From assembly GCF_932294415.1 (NCBI RefSeq), contig NC_065536.1, positions 18,163,974 to 18,227,973 of the forward strand: a DNA stretch of 64,000 bases, written 5' to 3'. The stretch's first letter is position 1. Every line of letters starts with the position of its first letter. The stretch comes from Quercus robur (lineage: Eukaryota > Streptophyta > Magnoliopsida > Fagales > Fagaceae). The translations under genes and the position numbers were made by a program. Of this stretch, positions 29,055 through 41,145 are shown in pieces. The notes beneath the pieces are model-generated. The model was not told the origin of the DNA and did no database searches. It saw only the letters and a list, made by a program, of their open reading frames with translations.

Positions 29055-30864
29055 TATATGCCTTTGTTGTCACAAATTGGAAACTAGCTAGTAACAAAAC
29101 GTAATAGCAATTTTGGGTTTTTTATTTTTATTTTGCTCCTAATAGAAACGTAATAGCAATTAGTTTTGTAAGTCTTAAATATTTATGAGCTAATTTTTTT
29201 TTTTGGGGGGGAAATTTATGTGCTAAGTTGATACACTACACAACTTAATTCATTAACATCTTTACAATTATTGTATTTACACATATCTCTAGTGTCATGA
29301 ATTTACTCCTTTTTTTTTTTTTTTTTTTTTTAAACCCTATTTTGATTAATCCCATGCCCTCGCTAGTGATCAACAAAATAATAATGAAGAAGGTTATACT
29401 TATACATAAACAAATTATGAGTTAAGGGCTTAAGGCTCACGAAATATAAGCAAGGCATCACACAGTCCCTGATGTTCTCGGTCTCAACTCTGAAGGGAGT
29501 ATATGATCTGTGACATATCTGATACTAAATTATAGCATAAGATTTACCAATGTAAAAATTTCTAGTTTACACCGCCAATGTTTATTATGCAACCAAATTT
29601 TTAATTAAGTAATGATTTATCTAGCCAAGAGTCTTTAGCCAATTTGGATTTCTGATGTTCCAATGGAGATGTCTAGGAGTTTAAATCTCTCATCCCCAAC
29701 TATAGAATTATATTTAAAAAATTATTGATTTATCTCAATTAAGTGATCCACCCAAATAATTATTATTTACTACAATTTAGCTTATGGCAAATCATCAAAC
29801 GAGAAATATAAAAACTATAACAAAGGAAAATTTGGTAACGAAGTGAAAAACTGATGAAAAATCTCTTCAAACATTTATACAACTCAAGGACACAAATAGT
29901 CCAATGGAAAATCTACTATGAAGGAACAATTACAAATAATCAGGACTCAAAACCTTGACTATTTCTAACAATGTCACTTGAGCAAGTGTTGAGCAAACAT
30001 TCTGTTTGACTTATATGATCGCTTGAGCAAGTCCTTAATACACTGAAGTTAAACTTCCGAAACTTTGGATCTTCATGTAACTTATGACTCAAAACTTTCA
30101 ACAATATTACGAACATACCTATTTTCACATACAATTTCACAACTCACTAACTTGTACGAATGTAAGTGGTCAACAAAAAGTGATGGGTCTATATAATGAG
30201 TGGGAGAAAGTTTAAGGACACAATAAACTATCACAACATTTTCACAACCAGAGGTGGTGCCACATTCATTATAGGGGGTTTCATTTAAATCCCTTGAGCT
30301 GGCCAATAAAAAAAAAATTATATATAATTTGAAAGAGATATAATTCATAGGATTGATAATGAAGCTATATATTATGCAATGATTTCAAAATATGAAATCT
30401 TGTGGAAGATAATTGTAGGACTTCATGTATTCGAGTAACACTTTTTTTTGCAATGTCAATATACTCAAGTTTTCTTTTGTTTAGATTTTCTATAATGTAT
30501 GTTTCTTCTTAAATCTCTTTAAAAAAAAAAAAAAAAAAAATCCTGAAGTGGCCACTATTCACTACCCCTTTTTTTAGTTGAGGCAGGTTTGAGTGTAATA
30601 TTTTATTATTTTATTTTAATCTATGATGGGTTGACACCTTAGTTGTTGTGAAAAATGTTGCGATTGCAAAACAACTACTATAATTAGCGAGCAGAAATTT
30701 CCAACACTCACAATTGCAAAAATTAATATGTTGTGAAATTGGGTATGCGCTAGATTTATTCCAAAGTTTACCTAACTAATTTGTAACGATTATCACACTT
30801 TTTTGGCACAATAATACGCAACACAAAACTAGTCCTCTCAAATATAATTATGGAAAATGGTTAT
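29055..30864. other. intergenic AT-rich sequence
   Basis: Contains poly-T and poly-A tracts (about 29,311-29,331 and 30,520-30,540) and no supported gene. The 66- and 88-codon frames on the minus strand at 29,940-30,348 look random. Confidence 0.4.
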
Positions 30865-31559
30865 TGTTATGTTTTAAACCCCTATAAAACATAATATGTT
30901 TAACCCAATTTATTAGCCAAGCTATTACTTAGATTAATTATTTAGATCTAGGTTAAACATTCATCACATATAACATACACTATATCAAATTGAGATTTAC
31001 AGTCAAGAATACAAGTTTGTAGTAAGTCTAACACAGTTGCCAAATTGGGCTCTAAACTCCTCAGACTTCTTTAATCTGGATCTACTCTCACATGAACCTC
31101 CAGTTCATGTCTCGATCTTTTGTACACTTGATAGCTGAAGGCTTGACTACAACTTTACTCCACAAGTACTAGAATATAGATTTGATATCTGGTAGGTGCC
31201 TGATAGAGATAAAATTTACAAAACCTCACAGATCTCACAAGAGTAACTCTCAAGACTTGAAAAACGTGTATTAAGGTTTTCCTTTTATACTTAGTAGTGT
31301 TGGACTCAAACCTTAAATGTTTCGTGGGTTGTTGGGCCTTATTTAAAATTCTGTAGAATCACAGTTCAATCGGTCGAAGGCTTCTCTCAATCGGTCGAGC
31401 TTGACAGATTTTGAATTCTTCATTCTGCTGCTTATACGTTCTTGAATCTTGACTTGTATCAACTTAAGCAATGTCTATAACACTTTAAAGACCCTAAGAT
31501 TTAATCCTAGACAAGTTTTTGTTCTCGGTTTGCCAATATATAACATATTTAGAACCTGA
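30865..31559 (-). mobile_element. LTR remnant related to 25,756-26,644
   Basis: Shares GATCTCACAAGAG, a CTTGACTTGTATCAACTTAAGCAATGTC-type segment and the ...TTTAGAACCT end with the first copy. It is cut at its right end by the LTR element starting at 31,560. The expected terminal TTAGAACCTAA is found again just after that element (33,839). Confidence 0.55.
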
Positions 31560-31971
31560 TGTCACGAAAGCCTGAAAAAAGCATACACGATACTCTCTTT
31601 ATGGAATAGAAACTAAACTATTAGCTTCTGGTAGTAAACCTTGAATCCATAAAGGATTTCCCTGAATCCACAAGGAGATAAACTGGAAACCATCAGAGAA
31701 AGAATTTGACAAAAGTTTGTGTTTATTGATAATAGTTTAAAAACCGAATTGCCTTTGGAGACTACAATGTGTTTAGATAGTAAAAAGAAAACCTAGGACA
31801 ACTAGAAATCCTAAGGCGACTACAAAAGTATATAAAACCCTAATTTGACTAAACAACATTAAAAACACTTAAAAAGAAGGAAATAAATGCCCTAAACCTA
31901 AAATAAAGAAAATTACATAAAAATACCAAATATAAAAATTACAAAAATTAATTTGAATATTCTGTCCTACA
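31560..31971 (-). repeat. 3' LTR of the 2.3-kb element
   Basis: Pairs with 33,430-33,838. About one difference per ten bases by eye implies an old insertion. Confidence 0.85.
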
Positions 31972-32138
31972 TTAAACCCCTCCACTTAAAACAAACTTGT
32001 CCTCGAGTTGATGGTTGAAATTTGAAATCTTCCATGCCAAGAGAACAAATACTTTGAATACTTCATCTTCCTTGTCTTCTTGCCAAACTTGAAAGTCATC
32101 AATTAAGCAACTTGAACTTCTTGTCCCTTGATCCTCAT

Positions 32139-32651
32139 TCAATTGACAATATTCACCAAATAAGAGTCAATAATCAAATCAAATCTTTCCACCCCAATAA
32201 AATCAAGAAACTTTGTTTTGGTGTCTCCCACCAAAATAATAGGAGCTTGAACGTTGCAATCATCTAATTTGACTTCATCAAGATCCTTGAAACTTTGCTC
32301 TTCAACTTCATCCTCAATTGTCTCTACCATCTTGACTTCAAGATATTTCTCTATAATAGGGCTTTCATCAATCTCTTCCACAATTTTTATTTCAGGTTTT
32401 TCTTCAATTATAAGGCGTTCATTAATTTCCTCAGAAATCTCTAGATTTTCTTCTTTGACTTCTACATATTCTTCAAGAAAAGTATTTTCTTCAACATGCA
32501 ATTCCTCCCTTATTTGTGGAATATTTGGCTCTTCAAAATAAGTCGAGTATGAACTTCTTGGCCAATAATAATCTTGTATTGTATACGACAAGATTTCTTC
32601 AGATTCCAAAGGATAAAATTTGATAGCAAACATCTTTTTCATCCTTGCCAT
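32139..32651 (-). CDS. acidic ORF of the 2.3-kb element
   Basis: 170 residues, starting MARMKKMFAIKFYPLE, followed by a long Glu/Ile/Val-rich stretch with imperfect repeats (EEI, EEKPEIKIVEEIDE) and ending near ...FLDFIGVERFDLIID. It has no recognisable enzyme motif. Similar charged ORFs occur in internal regions of plant non-autonomous LTR elements, so it may be a gag-derived or element-specific peptide. Coding status is uncertain. Confidence 0.45.
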   Translation of the reverse strand: MARMKKMFAIKFYPLESEEILSYTIQDYYWPRSSYSTYFEEPNIPQIREELHVEENTFLEEYVEVKEENLEISEEINERLIIEEKPEIKIVEEIDESPIIEKYLEVKMVETIEDEVEEQSFKDLDEVKLDDCNVQAPIILVGDTKTKFLDFIGVERFDLIIDSYLVNIVN

Positions 32652-33320
32652 GAACGAATCTTGTCTTTACCTTGTCAGATTCTATTAGATTGTTCTCATC
32701 CCTTCCAACATAAGGCATACTTATTAAGTTTATAGAAAGCAAGTCCAACTTTTCTCTCATAACAAATATTCTCATAATCAAATAAATACTCTAGATCAAG
32801 TAACCAATCAAGAAAATCTTCTTTTAAATAATAACAATTAAAACTTGCAATTCTGTTATAAGGCCTATATGAGATTTGCTTACCAATAGGTTGCCCATGA
32901 GTTACGTTTCCGCTGTAGTTATCCCATTATTTTTATTCTTCAATGATGCCATCCTAGCATAGATATTTGTGTGCTTGTTGTTGGCCATGAACGAATCTTA
33001 TCTTTACCTTGTCAGATTCTATCAAATTGTACTCATCCCCACCAATATAAGGCATACTTATTAAGTTTATACAAAGCAAGTGCAACTTTTCTCTCATAAC
33101 AAATATTCTCATAGTCAAATAAATCCTCTAGATCAAGTAACCAATCAAGAAAATCTTTTTTTTTTTAAAATAACCATTAAAACTTGCAATTCTATTATAA
33201 GGCCTATATGAGATTTGCTTACCAATAGGTTGCTCGTGAGTTACGCCTCCGCTGCAATTATCCCTATTATTTCTATTCTTCAATTATGCCATCCTAGCAT
33301 AGATATTTGCGAGTGCTTGT
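32647..33320. repeat. two tandem copies of about 337 bp inside the 2.3-kb element
   Basis: The GCCATGAACGAATCTT start recurs at 32,647 and 32,984, and similarity continues to the GCCATCCTAGCATAGATATTTG segment. The second copy has a longer T run near 33,158. Confidence 0.85.
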
Positions 33321-33429
33321 TGTACGTCATGTAATACTCGCTAAGTTATTCGCCGTTGTTGTGGTGGTGGTTAACGTCTCACCGGTTAGAAATCAAACTA
33401 GGGTAAGTCAAGGCTTTGATATCAACTGA

Positions 33430-33838
33430 TGTTGTGGAAGCCTGAAGAAAGCACACATGATGCTCTCTTAATGGAACATAAACTAAACTATTAGCCTTTG
33501 GTAGTAAACCTCGAATCCAAGAGGGGTTTCCCTGAATCCACAAGGAGATAAACTGGAATTCACCAAAAAAAGAATTTAACAAAAGTCTGTGTTTATTGAT
33601 AATAGTATGAAAATTGAATTGCCTTTGGAGGCTACAATGTGTTTAAATAGAAAAAAGAAAACTTAGGGCAACTAGAAACCCTAAGGGAGCTACGAAAGCA
33701 TATAAAACCCTAATTTGACTAAACATTATTAAAAACACCTAAAAAAAAAGGAAATAAATGCCCTAAACCTAAAATAACGAAAATTACATAAAAATACCAA
33801 ATATATTACAAAAATTAATTTGAATATTTTGTCCTACA
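33430..33838 (-). repeat. 5' LTR of the 2.3-kb element
   Basis: Pairs with 31,560-31,971 and is followed in element orientation by the primer-site-like sequence. Confidence 0.85.
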
Positions 33839-34069
33839 TTAGAACCTAAACATTTATGACTAAATATTTATAACCTAATAGTTATATCACAATTTTACAA
33901 AGTCTTGAATTTGAGTCACATAAGAAGCATTGTCTCCCATTTGGTTCATAATCTCTCAACAGCCCCCACCCCCCAAAAAAATTACATAACCATAGTCGGT
34001 CTAATTATTATTATTATTATTATTTTGAGGGTGAAACCTGAGATTCAACTATATATATTTTGCTCAAAA

Positions 34070-34102
<33 letters not shown>

Positions 34103-34120
34103 CAACAAAAAATGTCGTCT

Positions 34121-34157
<37 letters not shown>

Positions 34158-36323
34158 TTGTATGTATGTATGTATTTGTTTGTTGATTAACAAAGAAAAA
34201 TAACATGATTGATAGGACCTTTCGTTTGTTTGTGGATTGTTCCATATGTGGTAGAGGAAGGAAGATCATATGACATCGTTATGCTTTGTAATGTTCCTGT
34301 TCATGCAAAACATTCTATTTCAAAAGAAAAAAAAACATTTGGCAGAAAGAATCGGGAATAATAAGAATAGAAATTGGTTGTTTAGTGAAAAAACCATTTC
34401 ATCAGAAAAGAAAAAAAAAAAAGTGAAAGGATTATTAGATCTTATGGTTGTTATGGAGTGATTGAAATGATTTTCATATCAAAGAAAGCATTCCCAACTG
34501 TTGTCTATAGTATCATTGAAAGAAACTAGGAAAGTCATTCAATAAATTAATCAAATCTGCTAATTAATCTTTCTTTGGATTCCTAACGTAGAGTTAGAAA
34601 CAAGGGTTAGCAAAGTCACTAAATGGACTCCTATTGGCATTTGGCAATCGGATTTAAACTAAAGTTTTAATGGTTTGGAGGGTCCTGAATCTTATTCCTT
34701 GAGGTGGAACATGCCAAAGGGAAATGGAGAGCCCTATGTCAATTTTCAACTCTCACCGGCGGATTCCAGCTTATAAGAGACAATGAAGTAGAACTACAAA
34801 TAGAAGTTGACAGGAACATAGTTACCTAAAGTTTATACTAGTTTTTTTTTAAAAATAATAATAATTACTTTGTACTATCTAATTGATGATAGATATAGTA
34901 GAAATCCTATAGTTCAGGCTGATATATATAGTCAGATTTTTCAAATATATTTATGGGGAAGGTAACCAAGTTTTGACAATTTGGCTAGGGTTAGTACATT
35001 CATTGACAAATGCAATAATGTGGTATTTCAATTTCGTTTATAATCTATGAGGGTTGTATTTTTTTAATATTTTGGGTCTGTGTGTATCGATGGCAATGGG
35101 ATTATTAAAAAAGACCTGTCCTATAAACCCCACCCCTAATGGGCTGGTAAAAAGTTTGAAAAATGGATAATAAATTATGAGGTCACATTATTATACTTGT
35201 AAGAGAATGAATCATAGCCCTCGACCCTCATCATTCCCCTCTTATTGCACAGCAGTAGCCATGATTAAATCTTTTGCCTTTTTAATCTAACTTTCTTTTT
35301 AAATTTGGTAAAATGTAAATACTACATATCTTGATTTTAATTTGGGTCAAAATCAAACTTACTGTTTGGTCTTCTAATTTGAAATTAGAAACTCCTAAAT
35401 TTTGAGAAATATCCAAATTAATTTTATCTGCCAAAATTTTCGTCTCCTTCCATTGTGAAAATGCATGACGAAAAAAAAATTTTAATTAAAATTTAATTTT
35501 ACATTTTAATATAAAAAATTAATCACAAAGAAATGAAGATTTAGACAGAATGATCAAATTTGGTATTTTTCAAAGTTGAGGTTAATTTCTAATTTCAAGC
35601 TAATAATTTTAAGGGTTAATTTGACTTTATTTATCCTATTAATCAAATTTACACAGTTTGAACTATTTTTTTATTATAAAAAAGACGAGTTAGATGTGAT
35701 TACGTGAGTATCAAAATTTTCATGTGAAGTTGGGCATGGTGAGAAATATTTTATGAGTATGGAGGGAGGTTTTAAGTCACAGAATAATGAGAGGAATGGA
35801 TAAATATATCCATTCTACCCCATTGTCATCCTTACTCATGTTTCACTGAGTGGTTGTGTGGTTAATTTTACTTACACCAGACCCACAGAGGAAGGGGATC
35901 TTTTAAATTCCTAGCTTTTCTTTTGATGATCAATTCAACCTTCGATAAATAAATATATCTTAATTATATTTCATCTTTGAGTGAAGAAAGAAAGTTGGTC
36001 CTTATATTTTGGCAAAGATTAAAAAAAAAAAAAATCAATATTAAGAACCAGTATCAAATACCATATATGATGGAATATGTGGTAACTTTGCAAATATTTT
36101 TTATTTTCTCAATAGAATTTGCAATTACTACAGCAAAAAGTAGAGATAAGAAACCTATCCAAAAAAAAAAAAAAAAAAGTAGAGAAGAAATTTTGAAGTG
36201 CAGATCTCATGATAAATGGGGTATGGCCTGATAGTTACACGTAAATATGGGGATTTGCCAGATATGTTCATAACATTGTGCAACCCAAGTAATCTTGGAA
36301 GTTGGAATTGGATATATATAGAA
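33839..36323. other. intergenic AT-rich sequence with microsatellites
   Basis: AT repeats at about 34,078-34,100 and 34,126-34,152, followed by a TGTA repeat to about 34,175. No gene is supported. Confidence 0.5.
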
Positions 36324-36509
36324 GGGTCACGCTAACAAGTGCCCTTAGGGTACTAGTTAAGAATCCAGTTAAAAAAAGTTTTTATGGGAAAAGAAAAAAA
36401 AAACAATTAATGTTTTGACAACTTTTTTCATTTCCTATAAAAGTAATGTCAAAACTTTCTTCAATTGGATTCATAACCAGTGCCCTAAGGACACTCGTTA
36501 ACATTTCCT
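36324..36509. mobile_element. Mutator-like MITE (186 bp) with 9-bp target duplication
   Basis: Inverted ends of about 40 bp: AACAAGTGCCCTTAGGGTAC and, complemented from the right, AACGAGTGTCCTTAGGGCAC. Flanked by the identical 9-mer TATATAGAA at 36,315-36,323 and 36,510-36,518. Confidence 0.85.
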
Positions 36510-36551
36510 TATATAGAAAATCACTCTAATGCTCTATCTATAGTCTATATT

Positions 36552-36599
<48 letters not shown>

Positions 36600-36879
36600 G
36601 AAAAGAGTATTCAAAACTATTTGATTCCCCAACAATCAAACATCCCCACCGTATGCACAAAACCAGCCACATATAAAAGATATGAATCATGTGCATTTGT
36701 AAATGGAAATATAAAGTCGTGATTCGTGAATCCAAATTAAGATTTCAAGGACGCCTCAACCTTTCTTTACATTCTCTATAATCTATATATATGCATGCAT
36801 CATAATCATAATAATTTTGGAGCACCCAATGTGCATGCATGGCTCTAACCACCAAGATATCAATAAGATACTACTACAT

Positions 36880-37039
36880 GGGAAATTATTGTGTACTCCC
36901 AGAGTACCATAAATGCGTACTCCTTCCTCTCACATAAATAGTGGATTCTACTAATTAAATTCATGATGAAACTTACTATTCATGTGAAAGGGGGGAACTA
37001 CACATTTATGGTACTCCAAGAGTACCTAATAATTTTCCC
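36880..37039. mobile_element. MITE (about 160 bp), second family
   Basis: Inverted ends of about 45 bp: GGGAAATTATTGTGTACTCC on the left and the near complement ending ATAATTTTCCC on the right. Flanks agree at 7 of 9 positions (TACTACATG, TACCATATG), a decayed 9-bp duplication. Confidence 0.75.
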
Positions 37040-38470
37040 TACCATATGTGTGGTCTTTTTTTAATAAGAAAAATAAAATTTATGTATCTTTTGTTAGGTC
37101 TATTGAGAGATCAAAAACAAAATTATTGAAAGATTTTACATAAGAATATATATATACACACGCCTTAACAAAGTATATTTAAAAAAAAAAAAAAAAACCA
37201 TTACGCTTGTTTGCCATGGACACCTCTTTTTTTTTTTTTTTTTTTTTTAAATTATTTAAAAGGAGGACCTTGGGAATGTTAGATCTAACTTGTTATATGT
37301 GTTGGTTTGGACATTGGATAAGGCTTCTTCTAATATTTAGTTAAAAATAAAAACACAAATGATGATAATTATTCGTGTGGGGGTATATCTGCAATGTTTC
37401 AATAGGCTTTAAAAAATAATATTCTAAATAATGTCGGTTTTCCAATACAACAATCCCTTTTCTGGGTCCAACACCAACACCTGCTATTCAGAGTTCACCA
37501 ATACCCGAGGCAATTTTTAACACCCAACGCTATAGTTTTTGGGTTGACGTAGAAGAAATCGAACCTGGCCTTAGAATTATGGTTGGCACATGTTAGAAAA
37601 AAAAATCAAAGAACCTGAAAGTTCATTCAGATAAGATTAAAACTAAAATATTCGTTTTTTGTTAGGAGTCCATGTTGTAGAGAGAGACTAGAAATAAATA
37701 AAGTCATGCAGGCAAAGTATACTATTGAATAGGACCAAAAAAAAAAAAAAAATTGAAGGTGATTAGTTGTTGAAATTCAGCCAGAATACTATAATATATG
37801 CAAAAAAGAAAGTTAAGGAAACCAAAAGAAAGTAACTTTAGTATAAAGTCTATAAAGAACTTGGCCTAGCAAACATAAATAAATAGAAAATTGTTGTCTT
37901 CTAATGAGTTTTGTTGCCTGATTGATTAAGTCTGGCTGTGTGAATTGTTTATATATTATATGGTATGCTTTGTCATGTATGTATTATCCAAAAACCACAT
38001 CCAACAACACTGAACTTATTATTGGTCACCCAAACGCAGAGGCTGAGAAGACCGGTGAAAATGCTATCTGGACAGGAATTTCTTGGCTACGTCATACGCA
38101 CTTATTCTGAAAGTCATTTTCAAAACTTTAAAGAAAAGAAAACACATTATCCTTTATTAGTTTTTCCTCTTTTAATCTCTTATTTTATATTTTTATTTGC
38201 ATACGTCTTTGTACAAAATTGTTGACATCATTTTTTTTACCTACCTATAATAGTTTGCCACTTATAATTTGTTTTGAAAATTTTTTGTCCTTAGCTTTAT
38301 GCACTATCCAAAACCTCTAAATTAAAGGCTAATTAACAATTGGAAACCCTAAAATATAGGAATTACAAAGTCCACATCTATATGTTAAGTCCAACAAAGT
38401 TTAAATTGACTTTGAAAAAAAAAAAAAAAAACAGGTTACAACAATTATTGAGTCCAATTTTCTTCTTTCA
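37040..38470. other. intergenic sequence, upstream of the second EF-hand remnant
   Basis: The part 38,060-38,170 resembles the 243-bp unit at 24,453, and 38,230-38,470 resembles 28,350-28,610. No gene is supported in 37,040-38,000. Confidence 0.45.
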
Positions 38471-38760
38471 AAGTAAGTATAGCTCCTCGGAAACGGGATT
38501 CATCCAAGTCACAAAGACCTTCAACAATTGCACCCGTTAATGTTTTGAGATGCTAAATATTGATGGTAATGGTATGCTTTCAAGAAAAGTGCTTTATGGG
38601 GTCCTTCATAAACTACGACCTAAGAGGAAGAGATAAGTTATCTCTATGAAGTAATTTTCAAAAGATTTGATATAAATTGGAATGGGTTCATGGATTTTAT
38701 GCAATTTGAGCCCCTTATTAGGGAGCTCATGCTTGCCATGACATGTGGAATATGCTCTCC
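38471..38760 (+). pseudogene. second EF-hand pseudogene remnant
   Basis: Parallel to 28,613-29,054: the GGGATTCATCCAA, AACAATTGCA...TGTTTTGAGATGCTA and TTGATGGTAATGGTATGCTTTCAAG segments recur. The start codon region is changed, stops interrupt the EF-hand frame, and the middle carries deletions. It ends near GAGCTCATGCTTGCCATG. A dead copy. Confidence 0.65.
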
Positions 38761-39064
38761 TCTTCCATAAATGTGAATCTCGTATACAGACTGACATGTG
38801 AGGTTCACGTTTATATGAGAGAAGAGTGTAGTATATTGGGTGTACAAAATAATTTCATCTAGTTTTGTGGCTTATTAGATTTAGGGTGCTCTTAATAATG
38901 GTTTTGAGGATCTACAATAGGCTGGACATGTGGGGTTAGCCCATTTTTACTTTGTCCATGAGCTTAGTAGGTTGGACCAGTGGATCGTTGATTAGTCAAC
39001 AAGTTGGGTTAGAAGAATATCCTAGCCCACGGCCCTATCCATGGACAATTCCCATTTCATCTTT

Positions 39065-39160
39065 AGCAACTAGGCAACTATGGGGCTAATGGGCAACCCA
39101 TGGACTTTTTTAATGGATCTTTGATGGGTTCACCCATTAGCCCATAGTTGCCTAGTTGCC
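39065..39160. repeat. 96-nt hairpin with arms of about 36 bp
   Basis: The left arm contains GCAACTAGGCAACTATGG and the right arm its complement; there are about two mismatches or bulges and a 24-nt loop. It could be a MITE remnant or a small-RNA precursor. No flanking duplication was recognised. Confidence 0.75.
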
Positions 39161-39508
39161 TAGTTATCTCAGTATTTGTCTTTATCATATCTCAAGTTCG
39201 ACCCCCTCCCAAATTTATTGAGTTATAAATTCTGGGCTATTGAGATTTGGTTTTGCAACCGAATTTGTAGCACTTGTATTCAATATTGATGCGGAAGCCA
39301 CCAATGTTGTGTCTTGTGTGTCTTTTTATATATTTTTCTTTTTTCTCGAGTAAATTTTTGCTTGCTTATTTGTTTTATTTTTTTTGTTTGTCTGTTTCTA
39401 TTTTGTATTTTTAATTCTCAGGTTATTTTAATTTCCTTTTCATTTTTCTATTTAGGTTTTTCTTATGCCACCTGGCAATCCATTTCACATCTATGTGGCA
39501 CAAAAATA

Positions 39509-39539
<31 letters not shown>

Positions 39540-40551
39540 TATCATAGTTGTTAGTTATATCAGTATTTTTCATTCATTACAACAATGACTATTTTGGTAC
39601 AAGTCAACAGTTAAGTACATAAATTTTTATAATTAAGTGGAGCTAATATTTTATTTGGGAATGTTATATCCGATACACTGTTCAAACTTCAAAGACCCGA
39701 TGGAGTATGTTAGTGATTGATTATTTCCACAAAATAAATGTATGAAAATATTAGTGGGTGATACTAGAGATATCATTTGTACTTACATCCATGAAACCCG
39801 ATATTAAAATTTGCACAAGGAGGAAAGTGGAGATAAATTTCTTGGGAATATGCTTAGTTTTTATTCCCCTACAGTCACACACTTTATTTTGGAGTGCATT
39901 CACCAATCCCATTGATATATGTTTAAAACATACACATTCAAATTGATTAAATTTAAAAGTGATAAACATGACATCATCTTGCCATTCAATGTTATCATCA
40001 TGTTCATTATCTTGTGAAATTGTTTATTCAATGACATCTTCTTCATCATTATCATCATCAACATTTACTATGTCTTATTGTTCTTTTATTTTAATAATTT
40101 TTCATCATATTTCTTCCTGGTATTCTACTAGCTTCTTTAACTTATAATAATAATGGCAAAAATAATTATATTGTCATTTAATATCTTAATTATAGTATAG
40201 AAAATAAATTTGTAAATATGAAAGTAAAGTGTCAAATGTGTATAGTCTAAATTTTGTAAGAGAAAGAGATAAGAGAGGTAAAAAAAAAAAAAAACTCATG
40301 GACATATTATTTTGTTTAGTATCTTCAATAGACTACACTCTACTCTTACATAAATGTAAGTCTTAAATGGGACCTATATGTAATGTTCACTTTTATAGGA
40401 GAGAAATGTGTAATATTCCAAAAGTACTAAATAATTTCAAGCTTTAATAAATTTAGCATGCTCTTAATAATGGCACAATATTTTCTCTTTTAAAAACAAA
40501 ATAAACACGGGCTTTAGATTTTTAATGCATAAAACAAAACTAAGATGGGCT

Positions 40552-40785
40552 TTAGATCGTCATTAATCGGTGGAACATCCAACCCTCATTATCTCCAGGC
40601 ATTTTGTACCACAACCTATTTACAAATGTATACCCAAACTCTTTACAGATGGCCTCAATTTCTACCTTAGACCACTTATCAGGATCATAATCATCTACTA
40701 CCCCCACATCACCCCTCACATACTCCTTAGGATTTTCATTGAAATACCCGCCATGATGTACATACAAAGTAAAGAACTCATCCAT
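40552..40785 (-). pseudogene. MuDR-like transposase N-terminal fragment
   Basis: From the ATG at 40,785 the frame reads MDEFFTLYVHHGGYF and continues with a KWSKVEIEAICKEFGY segment and LWYKMPG, ending after GWMFHRLMTI at a stop. This matches the PB1-like N-terminal domain seen in plant MuDR/MURA-type transposases. Real transposases continue for several hundred residues with MULE DDE and zinc-knuckle parts. None of that is present, so only about 77 residues of the N terminus remain. The sequence just upstream ends in a CAG, a possible acceptor. Confidence 0.65.
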
Positions 40786-41076
40786 TCTGCATGCATGAAA
40801 CATATAGTAAACATTATTTAATCCAATAAAGAGAAAACCCAACCAAACAGTCAAACATGCACTGACACTATTACATTCAAAACAATATTCCTCCAACATG
40901 GAACACAAAACAATATAAAATAAAGCTTAATGCTAATAAGGAACACATGGACCACCTTGTTCCCTTAAAGGCCAAACATAAAATACCAACCAAACAAACA
41001 ACAATGTTGAAATAAAAGCATAAACAAACATTTAAATAATGGTCCCTAACCCATGAGAGAGACAGATATGGTATGT

Positions 41077-41145
<69 letters not shown>

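Larger units (their letters stand above)
31560..33838 (-). mobile_element. non-autonomous LTR retrotransposon (2.3 kb)
   Basis: LTRs at 31,560-31,971 (412 bp) and 33,430-33,838 (409 bp) are direct repeats of roughly 90% identity, TG...CA on the minus strand (TGTAGGACA...). Beside the 5' LTR (minus) the sequence TTGATATCAAAGCC resembles the initiator-Met primer site with mismatches. Beside the 3' LTR AGTGGAGGGG is a purine tract. The internal 1.46 kb has no protease, RT or integrase, only one acidic open frame and a tandem duplication. It therefore depends on other elements. Confidence 0.85.

Noticed and set aside
32254-32541. 95-residue Ser-rich plus-strand open frame
   Set aside because: Antisense of the acidic ORF of the 2.3-kb element; Ser-rich only because Glu codons read as Ser/Leu codons backwards.
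41080-41142. Ser-Leu repeat peptide from the GA tract
   Set aside because: Translation of a microsatellite, not a gene.
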